A DNA stretch of 64,000 nucleotides from positions 1-64,000 of the forward strand of contig JAILCU010000043.1 in assembly GCA_024690405.1 (NCBI GenBank), given 5' to 3'. A program made the translations under genes and the position numbers. Every line of letters begins with the position of its first letter. Position 1 is the first letter of the stretch. The notes under the pieces were generated by a model that did no database searches, was not told the DNA's origin, and saw nothing but the letters and a program-made list of their open reading frames with translations. Shown in pieces: positions 8,898 to 22,148 of the stretch. The stretch comes from Bacteroidales bacterium. GTDB lineage: Bacteria > Bacteroidota > Bacteroidia > Bacteroidales > Bacteroidaceae.

Positions 8898-9045
8898 CGG
8901 ATTCAGTTTCTGGTGAAGGGATGGCGTTGTGCCGCGCATGCACCGAAGAAGATCTGAGCCACAGACATAACAGCAGGTGGTAAGTTCTTCGGGGTGGAAA
9001 CGCTATTTTATACGCTTGAAAGCAGACGGTATCATAAATTATGCT

Positions 9046-9053
9046 TACCTTTG
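9046..9053 (+). promoter_or_regulatory. -7 element TACCTTTG upstream of ispG
   Basis: TAnnTTTG match about 60 bp upstream of ispG. Confidence 0.5.
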
Positions 9054-9113
9054 CAGTCGAAAACGATCTATTAATCAAGGTATATCAATTCCTCATAGAA
9101 AATACGCAGCAAT

Positions 9114-10349
9114 TTGGAAACTCAAAGATTGACAAGCGAGACATCAACACGCAGGCGCCACACCCATGAAGTGCGTGTGGGCAATATCGGCATCGGAGGA
9201 AACAACCCGGTGCGTGTGCAGTCGATGTGCACCACCAGTACGATGGACACCGACGGTTGTGTGCGTCAGATACTGGCTATCGCTGAAGCAGGCGGTGAGT
9301 TGGTGCGACTGACGACCCAAGGCGTACGCGAAGCCGAGAATATGAAAGTCATCCGCGAACGCGTGAGATCTGCCGGATGCGACGTGCCGCTCGTGGCCGA
9401 CGTACATTTCAACCCGGCTGTGGCCGACGTGGCCGCACGCTACTGCGAGAAGGTGCGCATCAATCCCGGCAACTATGTTGACGCAGCGCGCCAGTTCAAA
9501 CAGCTGGAGTACACCGACGAAGAATATGCGGCCGAACTGCAGAAAATAGAGAACCGCCTGGTTCCTTTCCTCAACATTTGCCGTGAGCACGGTACTGCGG
9601 TGCGCATCGGCGTGAACCACGGAAGCCTCAGCGACCGCATCATGTCGCGCTACGGCGACACACCCGCCGGCATCGTGGAATCCTGCATGGAGTTTCTTCG
9701 CGTATGCGTGCGTGAGAATTTCAAGGATGTGGTGGTGAGCATCAAAGCCTCGAACACGGTCGTGATGGTCGATTCCGTGCGGCTGCTTTGTCAGGCGATG
9801 GACGCCGAAGGCATGACCTTCCCCCAGCATCTGGGCGTGACAGAGGCCGGCGAGGGCGAAGACGGACGCCTAAAGAGCGCCGTCGGCATCGGAGCACTGC
9901 TCATCGACGGCATCGGCGACACTATTCGTGTATCGCTCTCTGAGCCGCCAGAGAACGAAATCCCTGTGGCCTATTCGTTGCTCCAGGCAGCACGTTTGCG
10001 CATGACCAAGACCGAATACATCTCCTGTCCCGGATGCGGTCGCACGCTTTACGACCTGCCACAAACCATTCAACGCATCAAGGCTGCTACGAGTCATCTT
10101 ACAGGACTCAAGATCGGCATTATGGGATGCATCGTCAATGGTCCGGGTGAGATGGCCGACGCCGACTACGGCTACGTAGGTGCGGCACGCGGCAAAGTGA
10201 GTCTCTACCGCGGCAAGGAATGCGTAGAAAAGAACATCCCCGAGGCAGATGCCGTAGAACGGTTGCTGCAGCTGATAGCCGAGGATAGGAACCTCGCTCC
10301 CGGATCCACCCGTGAAGGGGAGAGCCCACGAGGTGATGGCCGATATTGA
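9114..10349 (+). CDS. ispG: 4-hydroxy-3-methylbut-2-enyl diphosphate synthase (TTG start)
   Basis: VRVQSMCTT, PLVADVHFNP, KVRINPGN, HLGVTEAGEGEDGRLKSAVGIGALLIDGIGDTIRVSL, ISCPGCGRTL, GCIVNGPGEMADADYGYVG. Confidence 0.95.
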   Translation: METQRLTSETSTRRRHTHEVRVGNIGIGGNNPVRVQSMCTTSTMDTDGCVRQILAIAEAGGELVRLTTQGVREAENMKVIRERVRSAGCDVPLVADVHFNPAVADVAARYCEKVRINPGNYVDAARQFKQLEYTDEEYAAELQKIENRLVPFLNICREHGTAVRIGVNHGSLSDRIMSRYGDTPAGIVESCMEFLRVCVRENFKDVVVSIKASNTVVMVDSVRLLCQAMDAEGMTFPQHLGVTEAGEGEDGRLKSAVGIGALLIDGIGDTIRVSLSEPPENEIPVAYSLLQAARLRMTKTEYISCPGCGRTLYDLPQTIQRIKAATSHLTGLKIGIMGCIVNGPGEMADADYGYVGAARGKVSLYRGKECVEKNIPEADAVERLLQLIAEDRNLAPGSTREGESPRGDGRY

Positions 10350-10411
10350 AACTGATGTCGCCAGAATAAAAGAGGAAATCAATAAAAAAGTAATCATAAA
10401 ATCACTATTAT

Positions 10412-11953
10412 ATGTCAGCAAGAGAAAATGAAGTTCTTTCACCCGAAGGGGGTATCAAAGAGGGGCTTCTGATATACAACACACTTCACCGACAGAAAGA
10501 ACTGTTTAAGCCTGTCGTTCCCGGCCGCGTAGGGATGTACGTCTGCGGTCCCACCGTTTATGGCGATGCGCATCTCGGTCATGCACGCCCCGCCATCACC
10601 TTCGACCTTCTGTTCCGCTACCTGCAGCACATCGGTTATAAAGTGCGCTATGTGCGGAACATCACGGATGTAGGCCATTTGGAACATGATGCCGACGAAG
10701 GCGAAGACAAGATTGCCAAGAAGGCCCGACTGGAACAGTTGGAACCCATGGAAGTAGCGCAGTACTACACCAACCGCTTCCACGACGCCATGCGGGCACT
10801 CAACTGCCTTCCGCCCAGCATCGAGCCCCACGCCACAGGTCATATCATCGAACAGATTGAGTTGGTGAAGGAGATCTTGGCTAACGGCTATGCCTACGAG
10901 AGTCAAGGGTCGGTCTATTTCGATGTGGAGAAATACAACGAGAAATACCGCTACGGCAAACTGTCGGGACGCAACCTGACGGATGTCATCAACAACAGCC
11001 GCGAGCTCGACGGACAAAGCGAAAAGCACAATCAGGTGGACTTCGCACTCTGGAAAGCAGCCCAACCCGAACACATCATGCGCTGGCCCTCGCCGTGGAG
11101 CAAAGGTTTCCCCGGATGGCACTGCGAGTGCACAGCCATGGGACGCAAGTATTTGGGCGCCCATTTCGACATCCACGGAGGAGGCATGGACCTCGTGTTC
11201 CCGCACCACGAGTGCGAAATCGCACAAGCCGTGGCCTCGCAGGGCTCAGACATCGTCAACTATTGGATGCACTGTAATATGGTGACCATCGGCGGCCAGA
11301 AGATGGGTAAGTCATTAGGCAACTTCATCACACTGAACGAATTCTTCACCGGTTCCCACGAGAAGTTGTCGCAGGCCTATTCACCCATGACTATCCGCTT
11401 CTTTATCCTGCAAGCCCACTACCGCTCCACCGTGGACTTCTCCAACGAAGCCCTGCAGGCTGCCGAGAAGGGCCTGCAGCGACTGATGACGGCCATCTCC
11501 GACCTTAAGCGCATCAGTCCGTCAGCCGAGAGCGATGCCGACACGCACCGCGTCGTCAGCGAATTGCGTCAGAAATGCTACGATGCCCTCAACGATGACT
11601 TGGCATCGCCCCTTGTCATCAGCCATCTCTTTGACGCCAGTACCACTATTAATAAGGTATTGGACCACAAAGCCACCATCAGCGCTTCCGACCTTGAAGA
11701 ACTCAGCGCTACCATGCATCTCTTCGCCGAGGAGATCTTAGGTCTGCTGCCTCCAACGGCATCAGCAGGCGGCACATCGGCCGCTCGCGAAGAGGCTTTC
11801 GGACATGTCGTAGATATGCTGCTCGAACAGCGGGCCATTGCCAAGGCCAATAAAGACTGGGCCACCAGTGATAAGATTCGCGATACGTTGGCTGCATTGG
11901 GGTTTGAAGTCAAGGACACCAAGGACGGAGCCACCTGGACACTGAATAAGTAA
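10412..11953 (+). CDS. cysS: Cysteinyl-tRNA synthetase
   Basis: [60 protein letters not shown]. Confidence 0.97.
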   Translation: MSARENEVLSPEGGIKEGLLIYNTLHRQKELFKPVVPGRVGMYVCGPTVYGDAHLGHARPAITFDLLFRYLQHIGYKVRYVRNITDVGHLEHDADEGEDKIAKKARLEQLEPMEVAQYYTNRFHDAMRALNCLPPSIEPHATGHIIEQIELVKEILANGYAYESQGSVYFDVEKYNEKYRYGKLSGRNLTDVINNSRELDGQSEKHNQVDFALWKAAQPEHIMRWPSPWSKGFPGWHCECTAMGRKYLGAHFDIHGGGMDLVFPHHECEIAQAVASQGSDIVNYWMHCNMVTIGGQKMGKSLGNFITLNEFFTGSHEKLSQAYSPMTIRFFILQAHYRSTVDFSNEALQAAEKGLQRLMTAISDLKRISPSAESDADTHRVVSELRQKCYDALNDDLASPLVISHLFDASTTINKVLDHKATISASDLEELSATMHLFAEEILGLLPPTASAGGTSAAREEAFGHVVDMLLEQRAIAKANKDWATSDKIRDTLAALGFEVKDTKDGATWTLNK

Positions 11954-11985
11954 GCTCTTGTAAGAACATCGGGAGGCTTTATAGG

Positions 11986-12020
11986 AATGACCGCAGTGCA
12001 ATTAGCGCGCTGCGGTCATT
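11986..12020 (+). terminator. Terminator-like hairpin after cysS
   Basis: AATGACCGCAG...CTGCGGTCATT, perfect 11-bp stem. Confidence 0.65.
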
Positions 12021-12148
12021 TCGTCTGGTCATATCCTCCTGTCCCAACCCTCTCATCCGTATGGCGGGATACCCGCTTTTCAGATTCCCAAGGTTTTTTA
12101 AAACAGTTCTATACGTTACGATCACATTTTCGGCCCGTAATTATGCAA

Positions 12149-12181
12149 CAAGGAGCACATGAGATGGTCATGTGCTCCTTG
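12149..12181 (-). terminator. Terminator-like hairpin after gyrB
   Basis: CAAGGAGCACATGA-GATGG-TCATGTGCTCCTTG, perfect 14-bp stem. Confidence 0.7.
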
Positions 12182-12197
12182 TTGTGGGGTGCGTATC

Positions 12198-14258
<2,061 letters not shown>

Positions 14259-14373
14259 TCACGCGCGCGCGTGCGAGGGGAATGGCGAATCGGTGCGGGG
14301 AAAGGTGAGCAGGGCTCGATTCGCTGTGCATGCTGCCCTTTTCCATAGTACGGCAGCGTATTGGGCATAAAAA

Positions 14374-14407
14374 AAAGAACAGTGAACCTCCCGGTCCGCT
14401 GTTCTTT
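14374..14407 (-). terminator. Intrinsic terminator for rpsT
   Basis: Minus strand AAAGAACAG...CTGTTCTTT followed by a T-run (TTTTTTTT). Confidence 0.88.
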
Positions 14408-14492
14408 CAATCTAACAAAGATTATATTCTATGTGATGCTATGGACTTCTTTTAAGCCTATGTGCCAGAGGCACCAGGCAAAGTAGACACGC

Positions 14493-14747
14493 TTACGCGA
14501 GCTTCTGGATGTGGCGTGCGAGCTTAGACTTCAAGTTAGAAGCCTTGTTCTTGTGGATGATGTTGGTCTTAGCAAGCTTATCGAGCATTTTCTGAACGAT
14601 AGGATACTGCTTTTCAGCATCAGCCTTATCTGTTGTTGCACGCAGTTGACGGACAGCAGCACGCATAGCTTTAGCATAATAACGGTTATGCAGACGGCGT
14701 TTCTGCTCCTGACGGATTCTCTTCAAAGATGACTTATGGTTTGCCAT
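14493..14747 (-). CDS. rpsT: 30S ribosomal protein S20
   Basis: [35 protein letters not shown]. Confidence 0.97.
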   Translation of the reverse strand: MANHKSSLKRIRQEQKRRLHNRYYAKAMRAAVRQLRATTDKADAEKQYPIVQKMLDKLAKTNIIHKNKASNLKSKLARHIQKLA

Positions 14748-14781
14748 TTCAAATACTAACGATAATTTTGTTTAACTTTTG

Positions 14782-14853
14782 TAGTCCATAGCAGAGTCGA
14801 ACTGCTCTTTAGAGAATGAAAATCTCTCGTCCTAACCGATAGACGAATGGACC
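14782..14853 (-). tRNA. tRNA-Glu (anticodon TTC)
   Basis: Minus strand GGTCCATTCGTCTATCGGTTAGGACGAGAGATTTTCATTCTCTAAAGAGCAGTTCGACTCTGCTATGGACTA. Confidence 0.93.
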
Positions 14854-15015
14854 CCTTTTCGCTCAATCAGCCCGTTAATGGGCGATTTGCGGGTGCAAAG
14901 GTACGACAAAAAGCAATACGCACCAAACTTTTCATAGAAAAATATCCTTTTTACTGTTATTTTTTATGTTTTTGCAACCATATCTCCTCGTTTTTTGCTA
15001 TTTTTGCTGCCTGAA

Positions 15016-15753
15016 ATGTCGGAAAGAATCTGCTCCACTCATGGCTTGGTTCTCCGTGCTGTACGCTATGGTGAGCACCAAGTGATCGTTGATGTGTTCA
15101 CCGAGTTTGCGGGCACGGTGTCGTTCATTGTACGCCAATCTCTTTCAGGGCGTAAGGGAGCGCGTGCCAGCGTGTGGCAGCCTCTGACGTTGGTGGAGGT
15201 GGTGTGGGAGCCGCGAGTGCGGTCTTCGTTGCAGCATCCGCGTGAGCTGACGTTGTGGCATGCTTGGCATTCTCTGCATTTTACGCCTTATAAGACGGCC
15301 ATGAGCCTGTTCCTCGGTGAGTTCTTGAGTTATGCACTGCGTGAGGAGCAGACGAACGAACCATTATTTGAATATATGGTTCATGCGCTGTCGTGGTTTG
15401 ATGAGAGTTCAGCGCATTATTCCAACTTTCATGTGGTGTTTCTTCTGCATCTGACGCGTTTCTTAGGTTTCCTGCCTAATGTAGAGGATTGGGAGGAAGG
15501 ATGCTATTTCGACCTCGAGGCGGCAACCTTTACGCGCGCGTGCCCGTCGCATGTACATTATCTTAATCCCGAGGAAGCCTCTTTGGTGCCTAAGTTTTTG
15601 AGAATGAATTATCGGTCGATGCAGGCAGTGGGACTGAACGGAGCCATGCGTAGGAGGGCGCTTGAGATTGTCATGGACTTCTACCGCTTGCACATTCCCG
15701 GATTCCCGGAGCTGAAGAGCCTGGAGATCTTGGGGGAGGTTGTCAAAGGGTGA
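15016..15753 (+). CDS. recO: DNA repair protein RecO
   Basis: GLVLRAVRYGEHQVIVDVFTEFAGTVSFIVRQS OB-fold N-terminus; family length. Confidence 0.85.
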   Translation: MSERICSTHGLVLRAVRYGEHQVIVDVFTEFAGTVSFIVRQSLSGRKGARASVWQPLTLVEVVWEPRVRSSLQHPRELTLWHAWHSLHFTPYKTAMSLFLGEFLSYALREEQTNEPLFEYMVHALSWFDESSAHYSNFHVVFLLHLTRFLGFLPNVEDWEEGCYFDLEAATFTRACPSHVHYLNPEEASLVPKFLRMNYRSMQAVGLNGAMRRRALEIVMDFYRLHIPGFPELKSLEILGEVVKG

Positions 15754-15757
15754 ATTC

Positions 15758-16240
15758 TTATTCAATGCAGACGGCTTCCGTAGCGTCCGGTCTTGGGCAC
15801 TCCTGTTGCTTCCAAGTCATTTTGATGTGCGGAATACCATCAAGAATAAAGGTAGCAGAAGATTGTTTGAATCCCACCTGCTCATAGAAGCCGCGGGCAT
15901 ACTCCTGTGCCTCAATGTCGATGCACTTAGCGCCGAAACACGATTGGGCAGCCTTTATACCGGCAAGCATGATTTGCTTGCCATAGCCTTTGCCCCGTTC
16001 GGTGGTGATGACACGGCCAATGGAAATCTCTGCCATGTGCGTGGCTGCCGGACAGACACGGCAAAGCGCTACAATCTTGTCGTCCTTTGTCAGCCAGAGG
16101 TGGAGAGACTTCTGGTCGTCGTTATCCAAATCCTGATAGACACAGTTCTGTTCCACAACAAAAACCTCGGCGCGAATGCGCAGGAGCTCATAGAGCTCTG
16201 CTGTCGTCAGTTCGGAGAAAGGCTTAAGCGTCAAATACAC
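15758..16240 (-). CDS. GNAT N-acetyltransferase, ElaA-like
   Basis: LYELLRIRAEVFVVEQNCVYQDLDNDD, IGRVITTERGKGYGKQIM, ARGFYEQVGF. Confidence 0.87.
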   Translation of the reverse strand: MYLTLKPFSELTTAELYELLRIRAEVFVVEQNCVYQDLDNDDQKSLHLWLTKDDKIVALCRVCPAATHMAEISIGRVITTERGKGYGKQIMLAGIKAAQSCFGAKCIDIEAQEYARGFYEQVGFKQSSATFILDGIPHIKMTWKQQECPRPDATEAVCIE

Positions 16241-16397
16241 GACCTTGAAGAGGAAATCAGCACTGCAATCTATGTAGTATGTAGGCTAATTTTGTTAAAA
16301 AATATTTTTTTTGGGGGGTAGTGCCGGTGTACGAACTGCCGGCCACTCAACCCTCGGCCTTATGCAGGATTGTAATTGCGCGATGAAGTGAGGGACA

Positions 16398-18008
16398 CTA
16401 CTCTTCCTTGCGCAGCACTTCGAGCGCTTTCAGCACCACGGGATCTTCGGCATAGATGATCTGAAAATACTCAGACATATCCCAGAGGTCGCGTGCAATG
16501 AGTCCCTTGAGGATAAGACCGACATCGACGCGGGTCTTGGCAAGTTCGACATCGTCCTTGGCACGGATGCTGTCCTTGCGCGCCGCCTCGGCAAACATCT
16601 CGTCGAGCACTTCGGCGGGTACCGTGAATTTGTCGCGGTAATCCTCGAAGGTCTTATACTGCTTGGACAGTTGTTTGCGGTGCTTATCCATAAAGTGGAG
16701 GCTGGCATTGTTGATATAGGAACGCGCGTTGAGTTCGCGGTGCATGCGGGTGTAGCGCGTTGTATCGAGCGGCACGAAAATATCCGGCATAATGCCGCCG
16801 CCACCATACACGACACGTCCTTTCTTCAGTGTGGTGTAGCGCAGTGAATCGGGGAAATGGATGCTGTCCGCATTGGTGAGTTCGCCGCGGTTGTAGCGGT
16901 CGATAACGTCATGGGCATAACTCTTGGCATCGCCTTTCTCATAAGGCTTCTGGATGCAACGTCCCGACGGAGTGTAATAACGTGCGATAGTCAGACGTAT
17001 CATTGAACCATCCTCCAGGTCGATGGGGCGCTGGACAAGCCCCTTGCCAAAAGTGCGCCGGCCTATGATGGTACCGCGGTCGTGGTCCTGAATGGCACCA
17101 GCCAGAATTTCAGAGGCCGAAGCGGAGTATTCGTCGACCAGCACCACGATGCGACCTTCGGTGAAGAGTCCGCCGCCGGTGCTGCGGAACTCACCCATAT
17201 TCATGCCACCGCGGCCACGGGTGTATACAATCATATCGCCGCGCTCGAGAAACTCGCTGGCCAGTTCGGCAGCCGCATTCAGATAGCCACCGCCATTGCC
17301 TTGCAGGTCGATGATGAGATCTTTCATACCTTGCTGCTGCAGTTTCCGGATGGCTTCGGTGACCTCATTGTGGGTGGTTGCAGCGAAGTTGGAAAAGCGT
17401 ACGAGTCCCACGCCCGGGCTAATGATGAACGCTGCGTCGAGCGAGTTGACAGGAATCTTGTCGCGCTTGACCTTAAAGGTAATCACATCATCAATGCCAC
17501 GACGTACGACACCAAGATTTACGGTGGTGCCCTTTGGCCCCCGCAAACGGTTCATAATATTCTGACGACTCATTTTTACGCCAGCGATAGCAGTATCGTT
17601 CACGGTGATGATGCGGTCGCCCGCGAGGATACCAACCTTCTCCGAGGGCCCCTTGGACACTGGTTGAATCACCACCAAAGTGTCCTCCAACATGTTGAAC
17701 TGCACACCAATACCGTCGAAATTACCTTTGAGTGGTTCATTGAGGGCCTTGGTATCCTTCGCATTGGTATAGGCACTATGCGGGTCAAGTTTTGAGAGCA
17801 TGCCCGTGATGGCGTCCTCCACCTGGCGGTCGATGTTAACGGTATCGACGTACATCTGATTAATCATGATGGTCGACTGCAGGAGTTTACGCACCGCCGC
17901 CTCGCGGGGATCAACCTGTTGGGCAAATAGCGCGTTAAAACCCATGACGCTCCCCATCGCAGGGAGGAGAAAGAGCGTAAGCAATAAGATATAGGAGACT
18001 TTTTTCAA
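16398..18008 (-). CDS. S41 family C-terminal processing peptidase
   Basis: PDZ domain, LIIDLQGNGGGYLNAAAELASEF, VDEYSASASEILAGAIQDHDRGTIIGRRTFGKGLVQ. Confidence 0.93.
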   Translation of the reverse strand: MKKVSYILLLTLFLLPAMGSVMGFNALFAQQVDPREAAVRKLLQSTIMINQMYVDTVNIDRQVEDAITGMLSKLDPHSAYTNAKDTKALNEPLKGNFDGIGVQFNMLEDTLVVIQPVSKGPSEKVGILAGDRIITVNDTAIAGVKMSRQNIMNRLRGPKGTTVNLGVVRRGIDDVITFKVKRDKIPVNSLDAAFIISPGVGLVRFSNFAATTHNEVTEAIRKLQQQGMKDLIIDLQGNGGGYLNAAAELASEFLERGDMIVYTRGRGGMNMGEFRSTGGGLFTEGRIVVLVDEYSASASEILAGAIQDHDRGTIIGRRTFGKGLVQRPIDLEDGSMIRLTIARYYTPSGRCIQKPYEKGDAKSYAHDVIDRYNRGELTNADSIHFPDSLRYTTLKKGRVVYGGGGIMPDIFVPLDTTRYTRMHRELNARSYINNASLHFMDKHRKQLSKQYKTFEDYRDKFTVPAEVLDEMFAEAARKDSIRAKDDVELAKTRVDVGLILKGLIARDLWDMSEYFQIIYAEDPVVLKALEVLRKEE

Positions 18009-18141
18009 GATGAGATGAGGTTTAAATCTTAATGTTTAATGTAAACACTAAAGAGTAGATTGTAAGTAGATGAATTATCAGTGGAATGTCGTGTACAAGG
18101 TTGGGAGCAATGATCGGAACATTTAGATGAGGAGAACGAGG

Positions 18142-18597
18142 TTACGGAAGATGATAACCTTCGGGCAGGAACGAGGTGACGTCATGACCGAAATGAGCCA
18201 ACTCCCGGACCACGGAACTTGACACAGCGGCCAGACGGGGATCGGCGAAGAGACAGACGGTGTCGATGCCTGTGAGCTGACGGTTGATATCCGCCATCTG
18301 CATCTCATATTCATAATCCTTGATCGTACGCACACCGCGGAGGATCGCCGTGGCACCGATGGAATCGGCAAAAGTTGCGGTCAGACCACGATAAACAGCG
18401 ACCTCTACGCGAGGTTCTAAAGCATACAAATCACGGAGCGACTGCACACGCTGTTCGGCCGTCATCCATCCAGGCTTCTGCTCATTGACGCCCACGGCAA
18501 TAACGACCTTGCCGAAGAGAGACAAGGCGCGATTCACAAGGTCAGCGTGACCAATCGTGAAAGGGTCAAATGAGCCAGGGAAGAGAATGGTGCTCAT
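18142..18597 (-). CDS. coaD: Phosphopantetheine adenylyltransferase
   Basis: [56 protein letters not shown]. Confidence 0.96.
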   Translation of the reverse strand: MSTILFPGSFDPFTIGHADLVNRALSLFGKVVIAVGVNEQKPGWMTAEQRVQSLRDLYALEPRVEVAVYRGLTATFADSIGATAILRGVRTIKDYEYEMQMADINRQLTGIDTVCLFADPRLAAVSSSVVRELAHFGHDVTSFLPEGYHLP

Positions 18598-20624
18598 TGT
18601 ACTTCTTCAAGTTCTTTATATTCTTTTTCCACTTCTTCCTCGTCGGGACGGTCCTCCTCGATGACGAGGTTGTCGATGATGAAGTTCTGACGCTCCATCG
18701 TATTCTTGCCCATATAATATTCCAACAGTTCGGCCACCTGATCAGACTTATGCAAGGTCACCTGCTCCAATCGGATATCCTCGCCGATGAAACCGCGGAA
18801 TTCGTCAGGTGATATTTCTCCGAGACCTTTGAATCGCGTAATCTCTGGTTCTGGCCCGAGGGCTTCGATATTCTGCAAGCGTTCCTCATCGCTATAACAG
18901 TAGCGCGTGATGAAGTCACCCTTGGTATCCGCCTCCCCGATGGCCTCGAGACGCGCCTTCGACAATTTCTTACGTCGCTGGCGCACGCGGAAGAGCGGCG
19001 TCTGCAGGATGTACACATGCCCCTTCTTGATGAGCTCGGGAAAGAACTGCAGAAAGAACGTAATCATCAGCAAGCGGATGTGCATGCCGTCGACATCAGC
19101 ATCGGTGGCCACAATCACTTTATTATAACGCAATCCGTCGAGACCGTCCTCGATGTTGAGTGCCGCCTGCAAAAGATTAAATTCTTCATTCTCGTAGACG
19201 ATTTTCTTGGTCAGTCCGTAACTGTTTAGCGGTTTGCCACGAAGACTGAATACAGCCTGAGTGAGCACGTCACGGCTCTTGGTAATGGAACCAGATGCCG
19301 AATCACCCTCGGTAATGAAAATGCAACTGTCCTCCTGACGGTCGCCCTTGGGGTCGTTGAAATGAATCTTACAGTCGCGCAGTTTACGATTATGAAGATT
19401 TGCCTTCTTCGAGCGTTCGCGCGCCAACTTCGCCACGCCTGCCATCGCCTTGCGTTCGTGTTCGCTCTCGCTTACTTTCTGAATGATAATCTCAGCCACA
19501 TCGGGTGTGCGTCGCAGGTAGTTGTCAACCTGTTCTTTCACGAAATCGCCGATGAACTTATCTATCGAGATGCCTCCGCCATTAGGCTCGGTAGAGGTCG
19601 ATCCGAGTTTGATCTTTGTCTGACTCTCGAAAAGCGGCTCCTGAATATTGATGCTGATGGCCGCCACGATACCATTGCGAATATCAGCATAGTCAAAATT
19701 CTTACCGGAGAAATCCTTGATGGTTTCGGCAATATATTTCTTGAAAGCACTCTGGTGGGTTCCGCCCTGCGTAGTATGCTGACCATTGACGAAACTATGA
19801 TACTCCTCGCCGTACTGTCCGTTAGTGTGTGTGAAAGCAATTTCGATATCCTCGCCCTTGAGATGCACAATGGGATAGAGCGACTGCGTTGTCATCGTGT
19901 CGGTGAGGAGATCCTCAAGACCGTTGCGCGAAAGGATGCGGTGGCCGTTGAACAGAATGGCGAGCCCCGTATTAAGATAGGTGTAATTACGAAGCATCGT
20001 CTCGACGAACTCATTCTGGAAGCGATAGTTCTTGAAGAGCGATGCATCGGGTTCGAAGCAAATGAGTGTGCCGTTCTCAGCATCTGCCGGGAAACGATTC
20101 TCGTCGGCTCCCAACTTCACTGTCGTGGCGGCGCCACTGGCTGCCGTACCTTCATCAGCCACCAGCTGTCCGCGCTCAAAAGTGGCACGACGCGTCTCGC
20201 CGTCGCGGAAACTCTGAGCCACGAAATGAAGGCTGAGGGCATTCACGGCCTTCAGGCCGACGCCATTCAGGCCGACACTCTTCTTGAAAGCCTTGGAATC
20301 ATATTTGCCGCCCGTGTTAAGCATCGAAACGGCCTCCACGATTTTGCCCAAGGGGATTCCGCGGCCATAGTCGCGCACGGTCACGCGCAACTGGTCGTCG
20401 ATGTTGACTTCAATGCGCTTGCCGGCATTCATCTTGAACTCGTCGATACTATTGTCTATCACCTCCTTGAGCAGCACATAAATACCATCCTCGGCATGAG
20501 TACCATCGCCAAGTTTGCCAATGTACATACCCGGACGGGTGCGCACATGCTCCATATCGGAGAGGTGCTTAATGTTGGCCTCGTCGTAGTTGACAGGTTG
20601 TGTTAACTCAATATCTTCAGCCAC
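18594..20624 (-). CDS. parE: DNA topoisomerase IV subunit B
   Basis: Second GyrB/ParE-type ATPase: [77 protein letters not shown] overlap with coaD. Confidence 0.92.
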   Translation of the reverse strand: MAEDIELTQPVNYDEANIKHLSDMEHVRTRPGMYIGKLGDGTHAEDGIYVLLKEVIDNSIDEFKMNAGKRIEVNIDDQLRVTVRDYGRGIPLGKIVEAVSMLNTGGKYDSKAFKKSVGLNGVGLKAVNALSLHFVAQSFRDGETRRATFERGQLVADEGTAASGAATTVKLGADENRFPADAENGTLICFEPDASLFKNYRFQNEFVETMLRNYTYLNTGLAILFNGHRILSRNGLEDLLTDTMTTQSLYPIVHLKGEDIEIAFTHTNGQYGEEYHSFVNGQHTTQGGTHQSAFKKYIAETIKDFSGKNFDYADIRNGIVAAISINIQEPLFESQTKIKLGSTSTEPNGGGISIDKFIGDFVKEQVDNYLRRTPDVAEIIIQKVSESEHERKAMAGVAKLARERSKKANLHNRKLRDCKIHFNDPKGDRQEDSCIFITEGDSASGSITKSRDVLTQAVFSLRGKPLNSYGLTKKIVYENEEFNLLQAALNIEDGLDGLRYNKVIVATDADVDGMHIRLLMITFFLQFFPELIKKGHVYILQTPLFRVRQRRKKLSKARLEAIGEADTKGDFITRYCYSDEERLQNIEALGPEPEITRFKGLGEISPDEFRGFIGEDIRLEQVTLHKSDQVAELLEYYMGKNTMERQNFIIDNLVIEEDRPDEEEVEKEYKELEEVQ

Positions 20625-20674
20625 GTATTACCCTTTCAATCTTTTATTATAAAATATATTATGGATAAGCAATT

Positions 20675-21832
20675 TTACAGACTCTTCTTATAACAGCGAC
20701 GGCGTTTGTGGATTACGCAGTCGAGATGTGCCCACTGGCCCTGACTCTTCTCGTTGGTCTCGAGCTGCGGGTGTGTCTCGGCCCATACGAATCCCAATTT
20801 CTGTGCTACCGGGATAATCTCTGCGAAAAGTAGAGCATTGACCCCCTTGTTCTGGTACTCTGGCAGTACGCCGACAAGCAGCAGATCCACGATAGGCGAG
20901 TGTTTGAAGTAGATCGCTTTGATCAGGTGCCACCATCCGAAAGGGAACAGCTTGCCATGTGCTTTCTGTAAAGCCACCGACAAGGAACCGATGCCCACGC
21001 CCATGGCGATGGGTTCGTTCTCCTCGTTCTCTACGATTGCCAACAGACGCATGTCGAGGAATTGGAGATAGGTATTGGCATACTGCAGAATCTGGCGTTC
21101 GTTCATCTCCGAGTAGCCATAGAGATCGGCATAAGCCTTGTTGATGACGCCAAAGACCTTCTGGACATACCGTCCGTTGTCCTCTGCGAGAATCTCTTTA
21201 TGGCTGCGGAAATGTCGCATGTGCAGGTTGTAGCGTTTTTTGCTCATTTCCGCTACACGCATATATTTGGCAGAATCGGCTTGCTCTTCAGTGGTAGGCA
21301 CCGTCACTTTGCGCTCTACCCAGTCAATCTCTTTCTCGTATCCCAACTGTTCAACGAGTTTGGGGTAATAGGGATAGTTGTAGATGGTGCTCATTGTGGA
21401 GAGTTGGTCGAAGCCGTCGATGAGCATGCCTTCAGGATCCATATCCGTGAAACCTAACGGACCTACAATCTGGTTCATTCCTCGCTCGCGCCCCCACTTC
21501 TCCACAGTTTCCAAAAGGGCCTTAGCTACCTCGATGTCGTCGATGAAATCGATATATCCGAAGCGGACATTCCGGTTTTTCCACGTCTTATTGGCTTTGT
21601 GGTTGATGATAGCGGCTACACGTCCCACCAGTTTCTTGCCTTTATAGGCGAGGAATAATTCAGCCTCACAGAATTCAAAAGCTGCATTTTTTCTGCGGTC
21701 GAACGTATCAAGCATGTCTTCCAGAAAATCTGGCACTGCATAGGGATTCCCTTTATATAGGTGGTAATTGAACCGGATAAAAGCGCGCAAATCACGGCGC
21801 CCGCTAACAGATTTGATTGTAACCATAGTCAT
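20675..21832 (-). CDS. Large GNAT-like N-acetyltransferase family protein
   Basis: FLAYKGKKLVGRVAAIINHKAN; LLVGVLPEYQNKGVNALLFAEI; conserved Bacteroidetes family. Confidence 0.75.
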   Translation of the reverse strand: MTMVTIKSVSGRRDLRAFIRFNYHLYKGNPYAVPDFLEDMLDTFDRRKNAAFEFCEAELFLAYKGKKLVGRVAAIINHKANKTWKNRNVRFGYIDFIDDIEVAKALLETVEKWGRERGMNQIVGPLGFTDMDPEGMLIDGFDQLSTMSTIYNYPYYPKLVEQLGYEKEIDWVERKVTVPTTEEQADSAKYMRVAEMSKKRYNLHMRHFRSHKEILAEDNGRYVQKVFGVINKAYADLYGYSEMNERQILQYANTYLQFLDMRLLAIVENEENEPIAMGVGIGSLSVALQKAHGKLFPFGWWHLIKAIYFKHSPIVDLLLVGVLPEYQNKGVNALLFAEIIPVAQKLGFVWAETHPQLETNEKSQGQWAHLDCVIHKRRRCYKKSL

Positions 21833-21932
21833 AACTTTAGGTACATATTTTGCGGTGCAAAGATAACATATTTTTTATTGATTGTACGCTAATGGCTATG
21901 ATTTTAACTATTTTAAGGAATTGGGGCGTAAA

Positions 21933-21995
21933 GTTGACGAGTTGGTTCTTTAGTTCTTGAAGTGTCAAGCGACCGGAGGTCGAGCCGACAAGTTG
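21933..21995 (+). repeat. Dispersed element copy R2
   Basis: GTTGACGAGTTGGTTCTTTAGTTCTTGAAGTGTCAAGCGACCGGAGGTCGAGCCGACAAGTTG. Confidence 0.88.
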
Positions 21996-21999
21996 ACGA

Positions 22000-22051
22000 G
22001 TTGACAAGTTGGTCCTTCAGGTATGAAGCGACCAAAGGTCGAGCGGACAAA
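22000..22051 (+). repeat. Dispersed element copy R3 (internal deletion)
   Basis: GTTGACAAGTTGGTCCTTCAGGTATGAAGCGACCAAAGGTCGAGCGGACAAA; lacks TTTAGTTC. Confidence 0.85.
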
Positions 22052-22148
22052 TACTCAGAGTGTGAGGGGGCCTTTTGAACCGAGCATATAACTTGGTGTC
22101 TTCTATAAATTTACAAGCTGGTTCCTTTGGCAAACTAAGCAACCAAAA

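Noticed and set aside
10336-10431. 31-aa ORF ([31 protein letters not shown]) bridging ispG and cysS
   Set aside because: Overlaps both neighbours and is too short to support without conservation data
19362-20606. 414-aa plus-strand ORF antisense to parE
   Set aside because: Shadow ORF of a strongly conserved topoisomerase gene; no recognisable family
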